In this document: piece after piece, positions 27,206 through 35,178 of the stretch | Layout of the letters: every line of letters starts with the position of its first letter | How positions within the stretch are numbered: the first letter of the stretch is position 1 | Source of the DNA: an uncultured Pseudomonadales bacterium | Lineage (GTDB): Bacteria > Pseudomonadota > Gammaproteobacteria > Pseudomonadales > Pseudohongiellaceae | Reading direction: 5' to 3' | Length of the DNA stretch: 53,022 nt | Assembly (NCBI GenBank): GCA_905478195.1 | Contig: CAJQHM010000093.1 | Coordinates: forward strand, 1-53,022 | Position numbers and translations under genes: made by a program | The notes under the pieces: generated by a model | The model's input: only the letters and a program-made list of their open reading frames with translations | What the model was told of the DNA's origin: nothing | Database searches by the model: none

Positions 27206-27988
27206 ATGTTTGATTTCAGTCAGGTTTCAGTAGTTCTAGTTAATACCTCCCACCCAGGTAATATTGGCGCCACCGCTCGCGCCATGAAAAATATGGGCCT
27301 AAGTAAGCTAACCTTAGTTCAGCCGGAGGACTTTCCAAGCGGCGTAGCAGTTGGTCGCGCTGTGGGTGCCGTAGATATTCTCGATAATGCGAGGGTGGTT
27401 GCAAGTCTTCAGGAAGCGGTAGAGGATTGCGGGCTAATCATTGGTGCCAGCGCCCGTTCTCGAAATATTCCTTGGCCCATGGTTACTCCGGAGCAGTGTG
27501 CTCACAAGACAGTGACCGAGGCCGGTGTAAACAAGGTTGCGCTGGTATTTGGCCGTGAAGACTCTGGATTGAACAACGAGGAGCTGCAGCTGTGTCATTT
27601 TCATGTGCAGATTCCCGCAGACCCAAATTACAGTTCCCTGAACCTGTCTGCCGCGGTGATGGTTGTTTGTTATGAGGTGCGTAAAGCCGCATTGGCCCTC
27701 GCAGAACAAACCGTCGTGGCCGAAGATGAGTTTTGGGATCAGGAAAAAGCCAATGGTGAACAGATGGAGCATTTCTATGTGCACCTGGAACGGGTAATGA
27801 CGGCAATCAAATTCCACGACCCGGAGAACCCAAGACAGCTTATGCCGAGAATGCGCCGTCTGTTTAGTCGCATCCGGATCGATGTTATGGAGATGAATAT
27901 TCTTAGGGGAATCCTCAGTAACATCGAGTTTAGACTCGACAACGAGAAGAAGTTAGAGGTCGAACTACAAGAAAAAAACAAAGAGTAG
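27206..27988 (+). CDS. trmJ: tRNA (cytidine/uridine-2'-O-)-methyltransferase TrmJ
   Basis: 260 residues from ATG 27206 (MFDFSQVSVVLVNTSHPGNI). SPOUT-class methyltransferase: motif 1 NTSHPGNIGATARAMKNMGL, motif 2 ALVFGREDSGLNNEEL and motif 3 IPADPNYSSLNLSAAVMVV, the trefoil-knot SAM site. The C-terminal 80 residues form the helical TrmJ extension that helps bind tRNA. It methylates the ribose of position 32 in several tRNAs. The frame extends to 27020, but those 62 residues are not family-like and include the predicted promoter. It is divergent from suhB, as in E. coli. Confidence 0.94.
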   Translation: MFDFSQVSVVLVNTSHPGNIGATARAMKNMGLSKLTLVQPEDFPSGVAVGRAVGAVDILDNARVVASLQEAVEDCGLIIGASARSRNIPWPMVTPEQCAHKTVTEAGVNKVALVFGREDSGLNNEELQLCHFHVQIPADPNYSSLNLSAAVMVVCYEVRKAALALAEQTVVAEDEFWDQEKANGEQMEHFYVHLERVMTAIKFHDPENPRQLMPRMRRLFSRIRIDVMEMNILRGILSNIEFRLDNEKKLEVELQEKNKE

Positions 27989-28090
27989 AATAGGGGGGCG
28001 GTTCGGCAAGTCTAGATTCTAGATTAGTTAGCAGAACTGACTGGTCGGCGCATCAAGAAAATCAGAAAGCGACAGGTGTAGTTATTTACA

Positions 28091-29059
28091 GTGGCCAGAC
28101 AGACTTTTTATTTCAGTGATGGACCCTATCTGCAGGCAATGCATGGCTTGCATTCGGCGGTGTCTGGCACTGAGGCCTTCGTAAAATTCATAGGACAGCC
28201 GCATACCGGTAAGAGCGGGGTCTGTGAAAAGCTGGCGCAGTTCATGCAGCATAAGGATTACCGCGTTATCTATTTCGATTACGCTATCGAATCGCCAGAT
28301 ATGCTGCGCAGCATGATAGCTAAAGAGCTAGATATACCAGATACATTTAATATCTTCCGGCATTTGGAAGATAGCCTTGCGAGTACACCTCAGAAACCCT
28401 TGGTCATCATATTCGATGATGCGCACCAGCTAAGCGATATAACCGTGATTGAAATTTACAAACTGGCCGGGGTGCAAGTTGAACATAGTCGGGTTATCAA
28501 CATTGTCCTGTGTGGAGAACCAGATTTAGAGAAGCGTCTGAGCAGCAAGAAGGAATTCAGGCCGCTATTGCAGCATGTGTCTCATAACTTCTTACTCGAG
28601 CCAATGAATGCTGAAACCACATCTCATTTCCTGGCGGCTTTTCTCGAGAAGATGAACCTTCCGGGTTTGCAACTGGCGCCTGGAGCGAAGAGTCAACTCT
28701 ATAAGTCGTGTAAGGGATTTCCAGGGCCGGCTTATTCACTATGCCAATTAATACTTTCGCTACGGCAACACGACCTGGACTTGCAGCCTGTAAGGAAAGA
28801 AGAGTTGCTCAAGGCTATTCGTAGTGTCGATGGGGATAAGCCTGTCCCGAGCAGTGAATCCAGAGAGAGCAATCGATGGCTGCTGCTCGGTCCAATCGTG
28901 GTGGTAATCGTCATTGCCTCTCTAGCCTTGCTTATGCGACAACTGAACCCTGACGGGGCTGAGAATGCTGCTGAGGGTACGGTTGGCAGCATGGAGAATT
29001 CGGCTGAAGAGCAGGGGTCTCCCACGCTATCATTGCAACAAGGAAGCGTGGCGCAATAG
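28091..29059 (+). CDS. Membrane-anchored AAA ATPase (ExeA/GspA or DamX-like)
   Basis: 322 residues with a GTG start. An AAA domain occupies about 25-225: Walker A GQPHTGKS at 35-42, Walker B LVIIFDDAH (Asp109-Asp110), and a sensor-like LCGEPDLEKRL. One membrane helix lies at about 263-282 (LLLGPIVVVIVIASLALLM), and the last 40 residues are Glu/Ser/Gly-rich and would be periplasmic. This layout resembles GspA/ExeA and the ATPase part of DamX-like proteins, but no peptidoglycan-binding or SPOR domain follows and no gspB gene lies beside it. Role unknown; a cell-wall or secretion-linked function is inference. Confidence 0.82.
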   Translation: MARQTFYFSDGPYLQAMHGLHSAVSGTEAFVKFIGQPHTGKSGVCEKLAQFMQHKDYRVIYFDYAIESPDMLRSMIAKELDIPDTFNIFRHLEDSLASTPQKPLVIIFDDAHQLSDITVIEIYKLAGVQVEHSRVINIVLCGEPDLEKRLSSKKEFRPLLQHVSHNFLLEPMNAETTSHFLAAFLEKMNLPGLQLAPGAKSQLYKSCKGFPGPAYSLCQLILSLRQHDLDLQPVRKEELLKAIRSVDGDKPVPSSESRESNRWLLLGPIVVVIVIASLALLMRQLNPDGAENAAEGTVGSMENSAEEQGSPTLSLQQGSVAQ

Positions 29060-29159
29060 AAGAGAACGCGTTATTGGCAATGCCAGTCAGATAATTCTGA
29101 CACTGTTTGGCTTCGTGATAGTGAGCGAAGACGAGGAGAGCATTGAGTTACACTTCTGA

Positions 29160-29291
29160 CTCGCCTACCGTCCGCCAAGCTATCGTGACGATACGCGCAA
29201 AAAACTGATACTGAAAAAGCTGCCAGCCACGAATCAGAGTGCAGAAAAATTGCTTATCCTCGAAGAAATTAATCTGGAAGTTCGAGCCTGA
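29160..29291 (+). pseudogene. Coding-like remnant without a start codon
   Basis: 43 open codons follow directly on a TGA (29157-29159) and end at TGA 29289-29291, with protein-like residues such as RKKLILKKLPATNQSAEKLL and ILEEINLEVRA. There is no ATG or GTG in the frame. The same frame upstream ends SEDEESIELHF before the first TGA. This may be a decayed gene end or chance. It fills the 242-bp gap between the ATPase gene and ygiQ. Confidence 0.3.
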
Positions 29292-29301
29292 CTAACACGA
29301 G

Positions 29302-31446
29302 TTAGCGTCGGCGTGGCTGCTGTCTCTGCCGCTTATTGCTGGGCTTCGCTTTCGGGATCAGGAACTTGTCACCGTCGCCAATTAGGTCGGCCCTGCCCAT
29401 TTCATGTAAGGCCTCCCTAAGCATCGGCCAATTCTTCTCGTCGTGGTAACGCAGGAAAGCTTTCTGTAGTCTACGCTGATCGATATCTTTGCAGATGCTG
29501 AGCTTCTCGCTCTTGTATCGAACTTTCTCCAAGGGGTTGCGTTCGGAGTAGTACATGGCGGTGGCGAGTGCCATCGGGGAGGGATAGAAAGTCTGTACCT
29601 GATCGGGTTTAAAATTTCTTTCCTTAAGCCACATGCTGAGATTTAGCATGTCCTCTGCATCACTCCCCGGATGGGCGGCTATGAAGTAAGGGATTAGATA
29701 CTGTTCCTTGCCGGCCTTCTTCGAAAACTTATCGAACAGAATTTTGAATTCGTCATAGGCTGAGATACCCGGCTTCATCATCTTGGAAAGGGTCTTGTCT
29801 TCACTATGTTCCGGTGCGATCTTTAGATAGCCGCCTACATGATGGGTAACCAATTCTTCGACATACTCGGGGTCTTTCAGAGCAAGGTCATAGCGCAGTC
29901 CTGATGCAATCGCTACGCGTTTTACGCCAGGGATCGCTCTCGCTTTTCTATAGAGTTGGGTGGTAGGGCTATGATCGGTGTTCAGGTGTTTACAGATGTT
30001 GGGGTAGACACAAGAGAGCCTTTTACAGGTTTTCTGTATCTTCGGTGACTTGCAGTTCAGCTTATACATATTTGCTGTCGGCCCACCAAGATCTGAAATC
30101 GTGCCAGTGAAGCCAGGAACCTGGTCTCGAATCTTCTCGATCTCACGCAGTATCGAATCTTCCGATCGACTCTGAATGATGCGGCCCTCGTGTTCGGTAA
30201 TAGAACAGAAGGTACAGCCGCCGAAACACCCGCGCATTATGTTTACGGATGTCTTGATCATGTCGTAGGCAGGGATTCGCGCATCACCATAGGATGGATG
30301 TGGCCGTCTCTGATAGGGCAGATCGAAAATCCAGTCCATCTCGTCGGTTTCCAATGGTATAGGAGGCGTGTTTACCCAGACTTCCTGTGAGCCATGTTTC
30401 TGTATCAGCGGTTTGGCATTGTAGGGGTTGGCTTCCTGATGCAGCACGCGGGATGCATGGGCATACAATGCCGGATCATTAGTTACCTTATTGAAAGAGG
30501 GTAGGCGAATATAAGCGGTCTGGGAGTCGAATTTCTCTTTACGCTGCAAGGGTAGAGGTATGATTCGAATCGCCTGCTTGCCCGTGTCGTCACTGCCATT
30601 GGAGCCATCGAGAGATTCGGTAGTAGATTTCGAGTCTGTTTTCTTATCGTGGAAATCATAGGGATTGGGGATGTCGTCAATCTTCGACGGCCAGTCGATA
30701 CGGGTGGAATCTATCTCGGTCCAGTCTTGTGGCGCTTCAGCTCTAATTCGGGCAGTACCGCGCAGATATTCCATTTCGTCGGTAGTCCTGCCGGCGGCCA
30801 GTTGATGCGCGACCTCGACCAGGGCTCGCTCTGCGTTTCCATACAATAAGATATCCGCATTGGAGTCGATTAACACGGAGCGTCTCACGCTGTCGCTCCA
30901 GTAATCGTACTGCGCGATGCGCCGAAGACTTGCCTCGATGCCGCCAATGACTATCGGTGTGTCGTAGTAAGCCTCGCGGCAACGCTGGCTGTAGACAATG
31001 ACGGATCTGTCAGGGCGTCTGCCCGCGTCACCGTTAGGAGTATAGGCATCATCGCTGCGCATACGCAGGTCGGCGGTGTAACGATTAATCAGTGAATCCA
31101 TATTGCCGGCGGTAACGCCGAAGAATAGATTGGGCTTGCCAAGTACCTTGAATGGGTCGGCACTATCCCACGCAGGCTGAGAAATTATGCCGACTCTAAA
31201 TCCTTGTGCCTCTAGCAACCTTCCTATTACCGCCATGCCAAAGCTCGGGTGATCTACATAGGCATCACCGGTTACGATGATTATGTCGCAGCTATCCCAG
31301 CCCAATTGATCCATTTCTTCCCTGGACATAGGTAGATAGGGTGCTGTATCGAAGCACTCCGCCCAATATTTCGGATAGGAAAAAAGCTTTCGCGGTGAGT
31401 GTGATAGATCGCTGCGTTGAGAGTTCTTGTTGGATTTTTTTGACAT
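29302..31446 (-). CDS. ygiQ: YgiQ-family radical SAM protein
   Basis: 714 residues. The N-terminal UPF0313-type domain ([60 protein letters not shown]) precedes a radical SAM core with the cluster motif in [19 protein letters not shown] (C-x3-C-x2-C). The C-terminal part has PEHSEDKTL and ends in a basic, disordered tail ([14 protein letters not shown]). The family is widespread in gammaproteobacteria but its reaction is unknown. It is the third gene of a minus-strand run (SufR-like regulator, DUF945, ygiQ) with 60-90 bp gaps. Confidence 0.93.
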   Translation of the reverse strand: MSKKSNKNSQRSDLSHSPRKLFSYPKYWAECFDTAPYLPMSREEMDQLGWDSCDIIIVTGDAYVDHPSFGMAVIGRLLEAQGFRVGIISQPAWDSADPFKVLGKPNLFFGVTAGNMDSLINRYTADLRMRSDDAYTPNGDAGRRPDRSVIVYSQRCREAYYDTPIVIGGIEASLRRIAQYDYWSDSVRRSVLIDSNADILLYGNAERALVEVAHQLAAGRTTDEMEYLRGTARIRAEAPQDWTEIDSTRIDWPSKIDDIPNPYDFHDKKTDSKSTTESLDGSNGSDDTGKQAIRIIPLPLQRKEKFDSQTAYIRLPSFNKVTNDPALYAHASRVLHQEANPYNAKPLIQKHGSQEVWVNTPPIPLETDEMDWIFDLPYQRRPHPSYGDARIPAYDMIKTSVNIMRGCFGGCTFCSITEHEGRIIQSRSEDSILREIEKIRDQVPGFTGTISDLGGPTANMYKLNCKSPKIQKTCKRLSCVYPNICKHLNTDHSPTTQLYRKARAIPGVKRVAIASGLRYDLALKDPEYVEELVTHHVGGYLKIAPEHSEDKTLSKMMKPGISAYDEFKILFDKFSKKAGKEQYLIPYFIAAHPGSDAEDMLNLSMWLKERNFKPDQVQTFYPSPMALATAMYYSERNPLEKVRYKSEKLSICKDIDQRRLQKAFLRYHDEKNWPMLREALHEMGRADLIGDGDKFLIPKAKPSNKRQRQQPRRR

Positions 31447-31509
31447 ACTTCTAGTGACTCGGATTTGGTAAATGCAATATTGATGGGCGAGAAGATCTCA
31501 GTCTAGCAC

Positions 31510-32832
31510 TTAGAAAAACTGGTCCAGGGGAAGTTGGTCTCCATTTACCATTAGCATGCTGTCCTGCAGACTGGCTTCGATTGTTACTCTGCCGTTTGAG
31601 ATTGTTAGATAACCCTGTTGAACATAGGGGTCAATCAGTCCGGCTATCGGGCTGCGCAGAATCGATTCCAGATCAAGGGATATCTCGAGTGTTATATCGA
31701 ATGCCGCTATCGCTGCATTTGTATCGACCTCTGAAAGACTGGCCAGTGTTTCCAGTCCTGTCCACTCGATGCGCAGGTCCGCAGTGTGATCACCATCGAA
31801 GGCGTTAGCTGCTATAAAATTGTTTATCTCCAATGGGTTCTGCAGCACGATGAGCAGCAGTTCTTGCCCCAGAAATAGCAGCTCCTCGGAATAGACTTCG
31901 GGGTCTGCATTGAATTCGGTCTGTAGTTCGTTAAGCAGGCGGTAGTAGTCGCGCAGTAGTTCATTCTTTAATTGTTTGATTTCGCTGCGCCAACTGAGTG
32001 AGCGAACAGGTATGCTACCTTCGATGTTTGCAATGCTTAGGGTCTGATAGATTTCACTGCTCTGGGGATCAGCAGGTGAGCCATTCAGCCCGTAGTCGAC
32101 AACGATGTCTGATATTGAAAACGAAATAGGTGCTGTGCTGCTGAGTGATGGGATAGAGAGAGTGGCGCTGCTATTGGCGAGCATGTCGTTCAGTTGAGAG
32201 GTTATGCTGGTGATGGCCAGCCCGGCAACAACGACATTGGAGTTGGCTGCATTCTCGGTAACTGCCAGTTCTCCCATGTTCACGACGAAGCGGGCCGACT
32301 GGTCAGAATCCACATGGATGCTAGCGTTCAGTCCATCAAAATTCATTTCTCCCTGGGTGCCGCTATAGTTAATCTCGCTGATATTCATGTCGAGCTGAAC
32401 GGATTGATCGAAACGCACCAGAAGGTCGGCCATTATATCAGGCAAGGGGAACGAGAGCTCGGCGAGAGCTATATCGAATAGATCGTTGCGAATACCGGGT
32501 TTGATATTGGCATAGGCAAGTCCTACCCCAAGCCCATTCTGGGTTTGTAATAGTGGTCCGTGATCGATATCGAAGTCCATCACCAGCGCGATAGCATCTG
32601 TGCCTATGGGTGTGAAGATTAACTCTATGCTGGCAGAGCTTCGAAACCAGCCGCTGCTAATGTCATTGCGACGAATCTCTAGCTGACTCTCGGCTTCTGG
32701 CGGAATGAGCTCTATGAGCCTGTCTATCGTTGCTTGCTCTATCCCCGCGCCTATAACTCTTGGCGCCACGGCGAGCAGCAGCGCGATCAATGCGACGGTG
32801 CAGACTAAAACTTTGCTTGAGAGTGATTTCAT
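31510..32832 (-). CDS. DUF945 (YdgA-like) envelope protein
   Basis: 440 residues. An N-terminal signal or membrane anchor (about 5-28, VLVCTVALIALLLAVAPRVI) is followed by beta-rich repeats typical of DUF945: HGPLLQTQNG, then many alternating strands (for example LDMNISEINYSGTQGEMNFD). A helical segment (about 285-345, ELLRDYYRLLNELQTEFN) interrupts near the end. The C-terminus ends PLDQFF. It is probably exported and stays anchored at the inner membrane or in the periplasm. The molecular function of DUF945 is unknown to me. Confidence 0.85.
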   Translation of the reverse strand: MKSLSSKVLVCTVALIALLLAVAPRVIGAGIEQATIDRLIELIPPEAESQLEIRRNDISSGWFRSSASIELIFTPIGTDAIALVMDFDIDHGPLLQTQNGLGVGLAYANIKPGIRNDLFDIALAELSFPLPDIMADLLVRFDQSVQLDMNISEINYSGTQGEMNFDGLNASIHVDSDQSARFVVNMGELAVTENAANSNVVVAGLAITSITSQLNDMLANSSATLSIPSLSSTAPISFSISDIVVDYGLNGSPADPQSSEIYQTLSIANIEGSIPVRSLSWRSEIKQLKNELLRDYYRLLNELQTEFNADPEVYSEELLFLGQELLLIVLQNPLEINNFIAANAFDGDHTADLRIEWTGLETLASLSEVDTNAAIAAFDITLEISLDLESILRSPIAGLIDPYVQQGYLTISNGRVTIEASLQDSMLMVNGDQLPLDQFF

Positions 32833-32917
32833 AGCTGCCTGAGTTGTTTACGCTGACTTAAAGCCGCCTGGCGAGAAGCGGCTAACTATAGCAGAAATAG
32901 CCGTGAAATTTTCGCGT

Positions 32918-33556
32918 TTACGCGCCGATTGCGGTGATTTTGTAGGCACAGCGCCTCGCGCCAGCTAACAGATGGTCGGTGCGTGTTACGATGGCCTTGT
33001 CTTCAAAGAGTCGCTGAAATAGATCGAGCTCAGTCTCGCAAAATTGTTGGCAGCTAGTGGCAGCAGTGCAGATAGGGCAGTGATTCTCAATAAGCATAAA
33101 ACCATCGGGTAATAGCCGCACTTCAGCCATATAGCCTTCGTCGCTACGCAATTGTGCGAGTTTCTCGATCTGTAGTTGAAGCTCGGGTGCGATGGTGCCT
33201 AGTTGCTCCCGGTACTGCGCCTCTATTTTGTCGCTGCGCTGCGCAATGAGTTGGTTCAGGCTCTGCTCGCCAAGGGTGGAGCGTATGACATCGATAATCT
33301 CGATGGTGGTTTGAGAGTGCGTATCGGGGAAGCGGCCATGACCGGCAGCGCTCAGTTTCCATAGATGGACAGGGCGTCCCCGAGTTTGTCGTTCTTCCTG
33401 CGTCTGACCCACAAGACCCTTAGATTCCAGCTCGGCGAGATGCTGGCGCACTCCCATCGTAGTCATATCTAATTGTTTTGAAAGGATTTTAACAGATTGC
33501 GGCCCCCGCGTTTTAAGGCGCTGCATGATGCGATCCTGGCTCTTTGGCAGTTCCAT
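32918..33556 (-). CDS. SufR-like Fe-S winged-helix transcriptional regulator
   Basis: 212 residues. A winged-helix DNA-binding domain fills about 5-70 (SVKILSKQLDMTTMGVRQHL, then AELESKGLVG). The C-terminal domain has a cysteine set at 160, 163, 169, 173 and 203: ENHCPICTAATSCQQFC and GARRCAYKI. The Cys160-x12-Cys173 spacing and the late cysteine match the remembered SufR cluster ligands, so an Fe-S cluster that senses iron or redox state is likely. The gene is not beside suf or isc genes; it leads DUF945 and ygiQ. A 13-bp palindrome about 56 bp before its ATG is a candidate autoregulatory operator. Confidence 0.85.
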   Translation of the reverse strand: MELPKSQDRIMQRLKTRGPQSVKILSKQLDMTTMGVRQHLAELESKGLVGQTQEERQTRGRPVHLWKLSAAGHGRFPDTHSQTTIEIIDVIRSTLGEQSLNQLIAQRSDKIEAQYREQLGTIAPELQLQIEKLAQLRSDEGYMAEVRLLPDGFMLIENHCPICTAATSCQQFCETELDLFQRLFEDKAIVTRTDHLLAGARRCAYKITAIGA

Positions 33557-33586
33557 GGTCTTGGCTCGCTACTAGTTTGGCTGCGT

Positions 33587-33592
33587 ATTATC
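33587..33592 (-). promoter_or_regulatory. Possible -10 element of the SufR-like regulator gene
   Basis: GATAAT on the minus strand, 31 bp before the ATG at 33556. The expected -35 position (33610-33615) reads TATTTA, a poor match, and overlaps the start of the 33612-33644 palindrome, as expected for a repressed or activator-dependent promoter. Confidence 0.35.
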
Positions 33593-33611
33593 CCTTTTAG
33601 TCGGCATTTTA

Positions 33612-33644
33612 AATAAAGTTTTTACTTTCGTTAAAAACTTTATT
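33612..33644. promoter_or_regulatory. 13-bp palindrome, candidate operator
   Basis: AATAAAGTTTTTA (33612-33624) and TAAAAACTTTATT (33632-33644) form a perfect inverted repeat around a 7-bp centre (CTTTCGT). It lies 56 bp upstream of the SufR-like regulator start and overlaps its likely -35 region. As DNA it fits a dimeric regulator site; as RNA it would be a weak A/U stem. It is not followed by a T-run in the regulator's direction. Confidence 0.55.
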
Positions 33645-33649
33645 CTATT

Positions 33650-33716
33650 TTTAGTAATAGTAAAGTATATAATTTAGTATATTGAGACTAGCTAGGGAAA
33701 TAAAGATTTAGTAATG
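33650..33716. repeat. Three TTTAGTA repeats in AT-rich DNA
   Basis: TTTAGTAATAG (33650-33660), TTTAGTAT (33673-33680) and TTTAGTAATG (33707-33716) are direct repeats next to the palindrome. The stretch is the most AT-rich of this region. They may be accessory protein-binding sites or simple AT-rich coincidence. Confidence 0.35.
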
Positions 33717-33818
33717 TAAATACTTGAATATGTGCAGTTGAATCTGAACGGTTTGAGGCCTACGGTGCGGTTTCTGCGGGCTGCTAAGGCTGAAATTCGG
33801 CTCAGGGGGGTACAGTTT

Positions 33819-33920
33819 ATGAAGAATCTTCGTCTTATAGGCCGGGTGGTCGGAGGCATCAATGCGCTAGTAGTTTGTCTCAATATCGCCGGTTTCAAGC
33901 TGTGCGATAGTGCGTTTTAA
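33819..33920 (+). CDS. Possible 33-residue hydrophobic small protein
   Basis: ATG at 33819 follows a GGGGGG run about 10 bases upstream and opens 33 codons (MKNLRLIGRVVGGINALVVC, then LNIAGFKLCDSAF). The residues are hydrophobic with two N-terminal basic residues, so a small membrane peptide is possible. Nothing else supports it. Confidence 0.25.
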   Translation: MKNLRLIGRVVGGINALVVCLNIAGFKLCDSAF

Positions 33921-34027
33921 ATGAGATTCCGCATCGCAAACGAATCTCCTGCAGGAAGGCACTGGACTGGGAATTCATCGAACGCCTTAAACAAGAGTCC
34001 GAGCTGCGTAACGACAATTCACTATGA
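33911..34027 (+). pseudogene. Coding-like remnant upstream of elaA
   Basis: 38 open codons after an in-frame TAG, without a start codon, ending at TGA 34025-34027. The residues look protein-like (KALDWEFIERLKQESELRND). It may be the decayed end of a lost gene. The 514-bp gap between the regulator gene and elaA otherwise holds the palindrome, the TTTAGTA repeats and the small ORF. Confidence 0.3.
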
Positions 34028-34070
34028 GTTTGCGATTACGGGGTTGTAAGAAGACTGGTGCGGTAGCTAC

Positions 34071-34547
34071 CTAGATGTTCAGTCTCATCTGGATATGGGG
34101 TATTCCATCCTCATCGTAGGGCTCCGATTGCGTCTCGAACCCAAGTTCGGTATAGAACTTCTGTAAATACTGTTGTGCCGATATAGTAATTGCCGTCTCT
34201 GGCCAATGCTCTCTACTAAAAGCGAGGGATTGCAGCATCAAGGTTTTTCCAAGCCCACCGCCGCGAGCCGACTTCCGAGTAACTACTCGGCCTACCGAGG
34301 CACCTTCGTACTTAACTCCCGGCGCAAGTAATCGCGTATAACATACGAGCTGCGACGCGCCTTCCTCTTCCGCGGCAGCCAGGTGTCCCATAATATGCAA
34401 GGCGGCCTGATCGAAACCATCCACATCCTGATAGACACAGTCCTGCTCGACTACAAAGATCTCAGCACGAAGCTGCAGAATTGCGTACAGGTCATGCGTG
34501 CTCAACTCATCGAAACGCTTACAGCTCCAAACTACAGTATTCTCCAT
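34071..34547 (-). CDS. elaA: ElaA-type GNAT acetyltransferase
   Basis: 158 residues. ElaA landmarks are LYAILQLRAEIFVVEQDCVY near the N-terminus, DGFDQAALHIMGHL, the acetyl-CoA motif VGRVVTRKSARGGGLGKTLM and ISAQQYLQKFYTELGF near the end. ElaA is a single-domain GNAT protein whose acceptor is not established. Its 3' side faces the remnant-bearing gap, and its start faces tRNA-Arg, 123 bp away. Confidence 0.93.
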   Translation of the reverse strand: MENTVVWSCKRFDELSTHDLYAILQLRAEIFVVEQDCVYQDVDGFDQAALHIMGHLAAAEEEGASQLVCYTRLLAPGVKYEGASVGRVVTRKSARGGGLGKTLMLQSLAFSREHWPETAITISAQQYLQKFYTELGFETQSEPYDEDGIPHIQMRLNI

Positions 34548-34669
34548 CGCTTCAAACCACTACCCGCTATTTTCAGTCAACGCCTATTCTAGCCCAAGTA
34601 GGGTAAAGATGTGCTTGGCAGCGAGGATACAAAAACATATTAACCCGATGCTATACTGCGACCCCACAA

Positions 34670-34746
34670 GCCCCGGTGGCACAGCTGGATAGCGCGGCCC
34701 CCTCCTAAGGGGCAGGTCACAGGTTCGACTCCTGTCCGGGGCACCA
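34670..34746 (+). tRNA. tRNA-Arg (anticodon CCT)
   Basis: 77 nt with encoded CCA. The acceptor stem is GCCCCGG (34670-34676) with CCGGGGC (34736-34742), discriminator A. The anticodon stem GCCCC/GGGGC encloses CTCCTAA, so the anticodon is CCT at 34704-34706 (reads AGG). The T arm has GGTTCGACTCC. The D stem has one A-C mismatch (third pair). This tRNA is a frequent integration target for mobile elements in proteobacteria. Confidence 0.96.
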
Positions 34747-34800
34747 TTTATAAAGGCTTGCAGGGCAATAGCCTCGAATTTCCTCGAAAGAAAAACCTCG

Positions 34801-34819
34801 TGTGACCAATATGTGACCA
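34801..34819 (+). repeat. Two TGTGACCA direct repeats, 11-bp period
   Basis: TGTGACCA at 34801-34808 and 34812-34819, one helical turn apart, 54 bp after the tRNA-Arg gene. Such short repeats occur near integrase arm sites beside tRNA genes, so they may be a residue of a past integration. This is inference. Confidence 0.4.
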
Positions 34820-34986
34820 TTGCTGCAATGTAAACCAAACGTCAACTTTGGTTGCGGCTAGCTTTCCGCTATAGATTGTCGATACTTCAATTGACGCTCG
34901 CCAGTATTCATCTTAGCCTCAGTGCCAATATTCAAATAATGAGAGTCAAAGAGGTGTAAACGTGGGCTTAGCTATATTTAATCGGT

Positions 34987-35154
34987 GTGGCCGATGCTAT
35001 TTCACTGAACAAGGAAATCCTGGCGAAGGAAGACATCTCAGATGAGGAGATTGAGCATCGCATCGATCTTATTCAGATGATGGAGAACATGAACTTCGCT
35101 GGAATGGACAGCCTCTGGGAATCTTTCACTAGCCAGGGTGAGAGCGTTCTCTAG
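34987..35154 (+). CDS. Possible small protein (55 residues) or gene end
   Basis: GTG at 34987 opens 55 codons to TAG 35152-35154. The residues look like a real acidic helical protein (ISDEEIEHRIDLIQMMENMN, then FAGMDSLWESFTSQGE). The Shine-Dalgarno is poor and the frame is also open a little upstream (IG before the GTG), so it may instead be the end of a gene cut off by past recombination next to the tRNA. No family recognised. It fills most of the 432-bp gap between tRNA-Arg and ygfZ. Confidence 0.4.
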   Translation: MADAISLNKEILAKEDISDEEIEHRIDLIQMMENMNFAGMDSLWESFTSQGESVL

Positions 35155-35178
35155 AAGATTGTGCAAAAGAACAAGCAG

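Noticed and set aside
28010-28030. TCTAGAT duplicated near 28.0 kb
   Set aside because: Two short copies only; no link to a promoter or gene edge that I can support.
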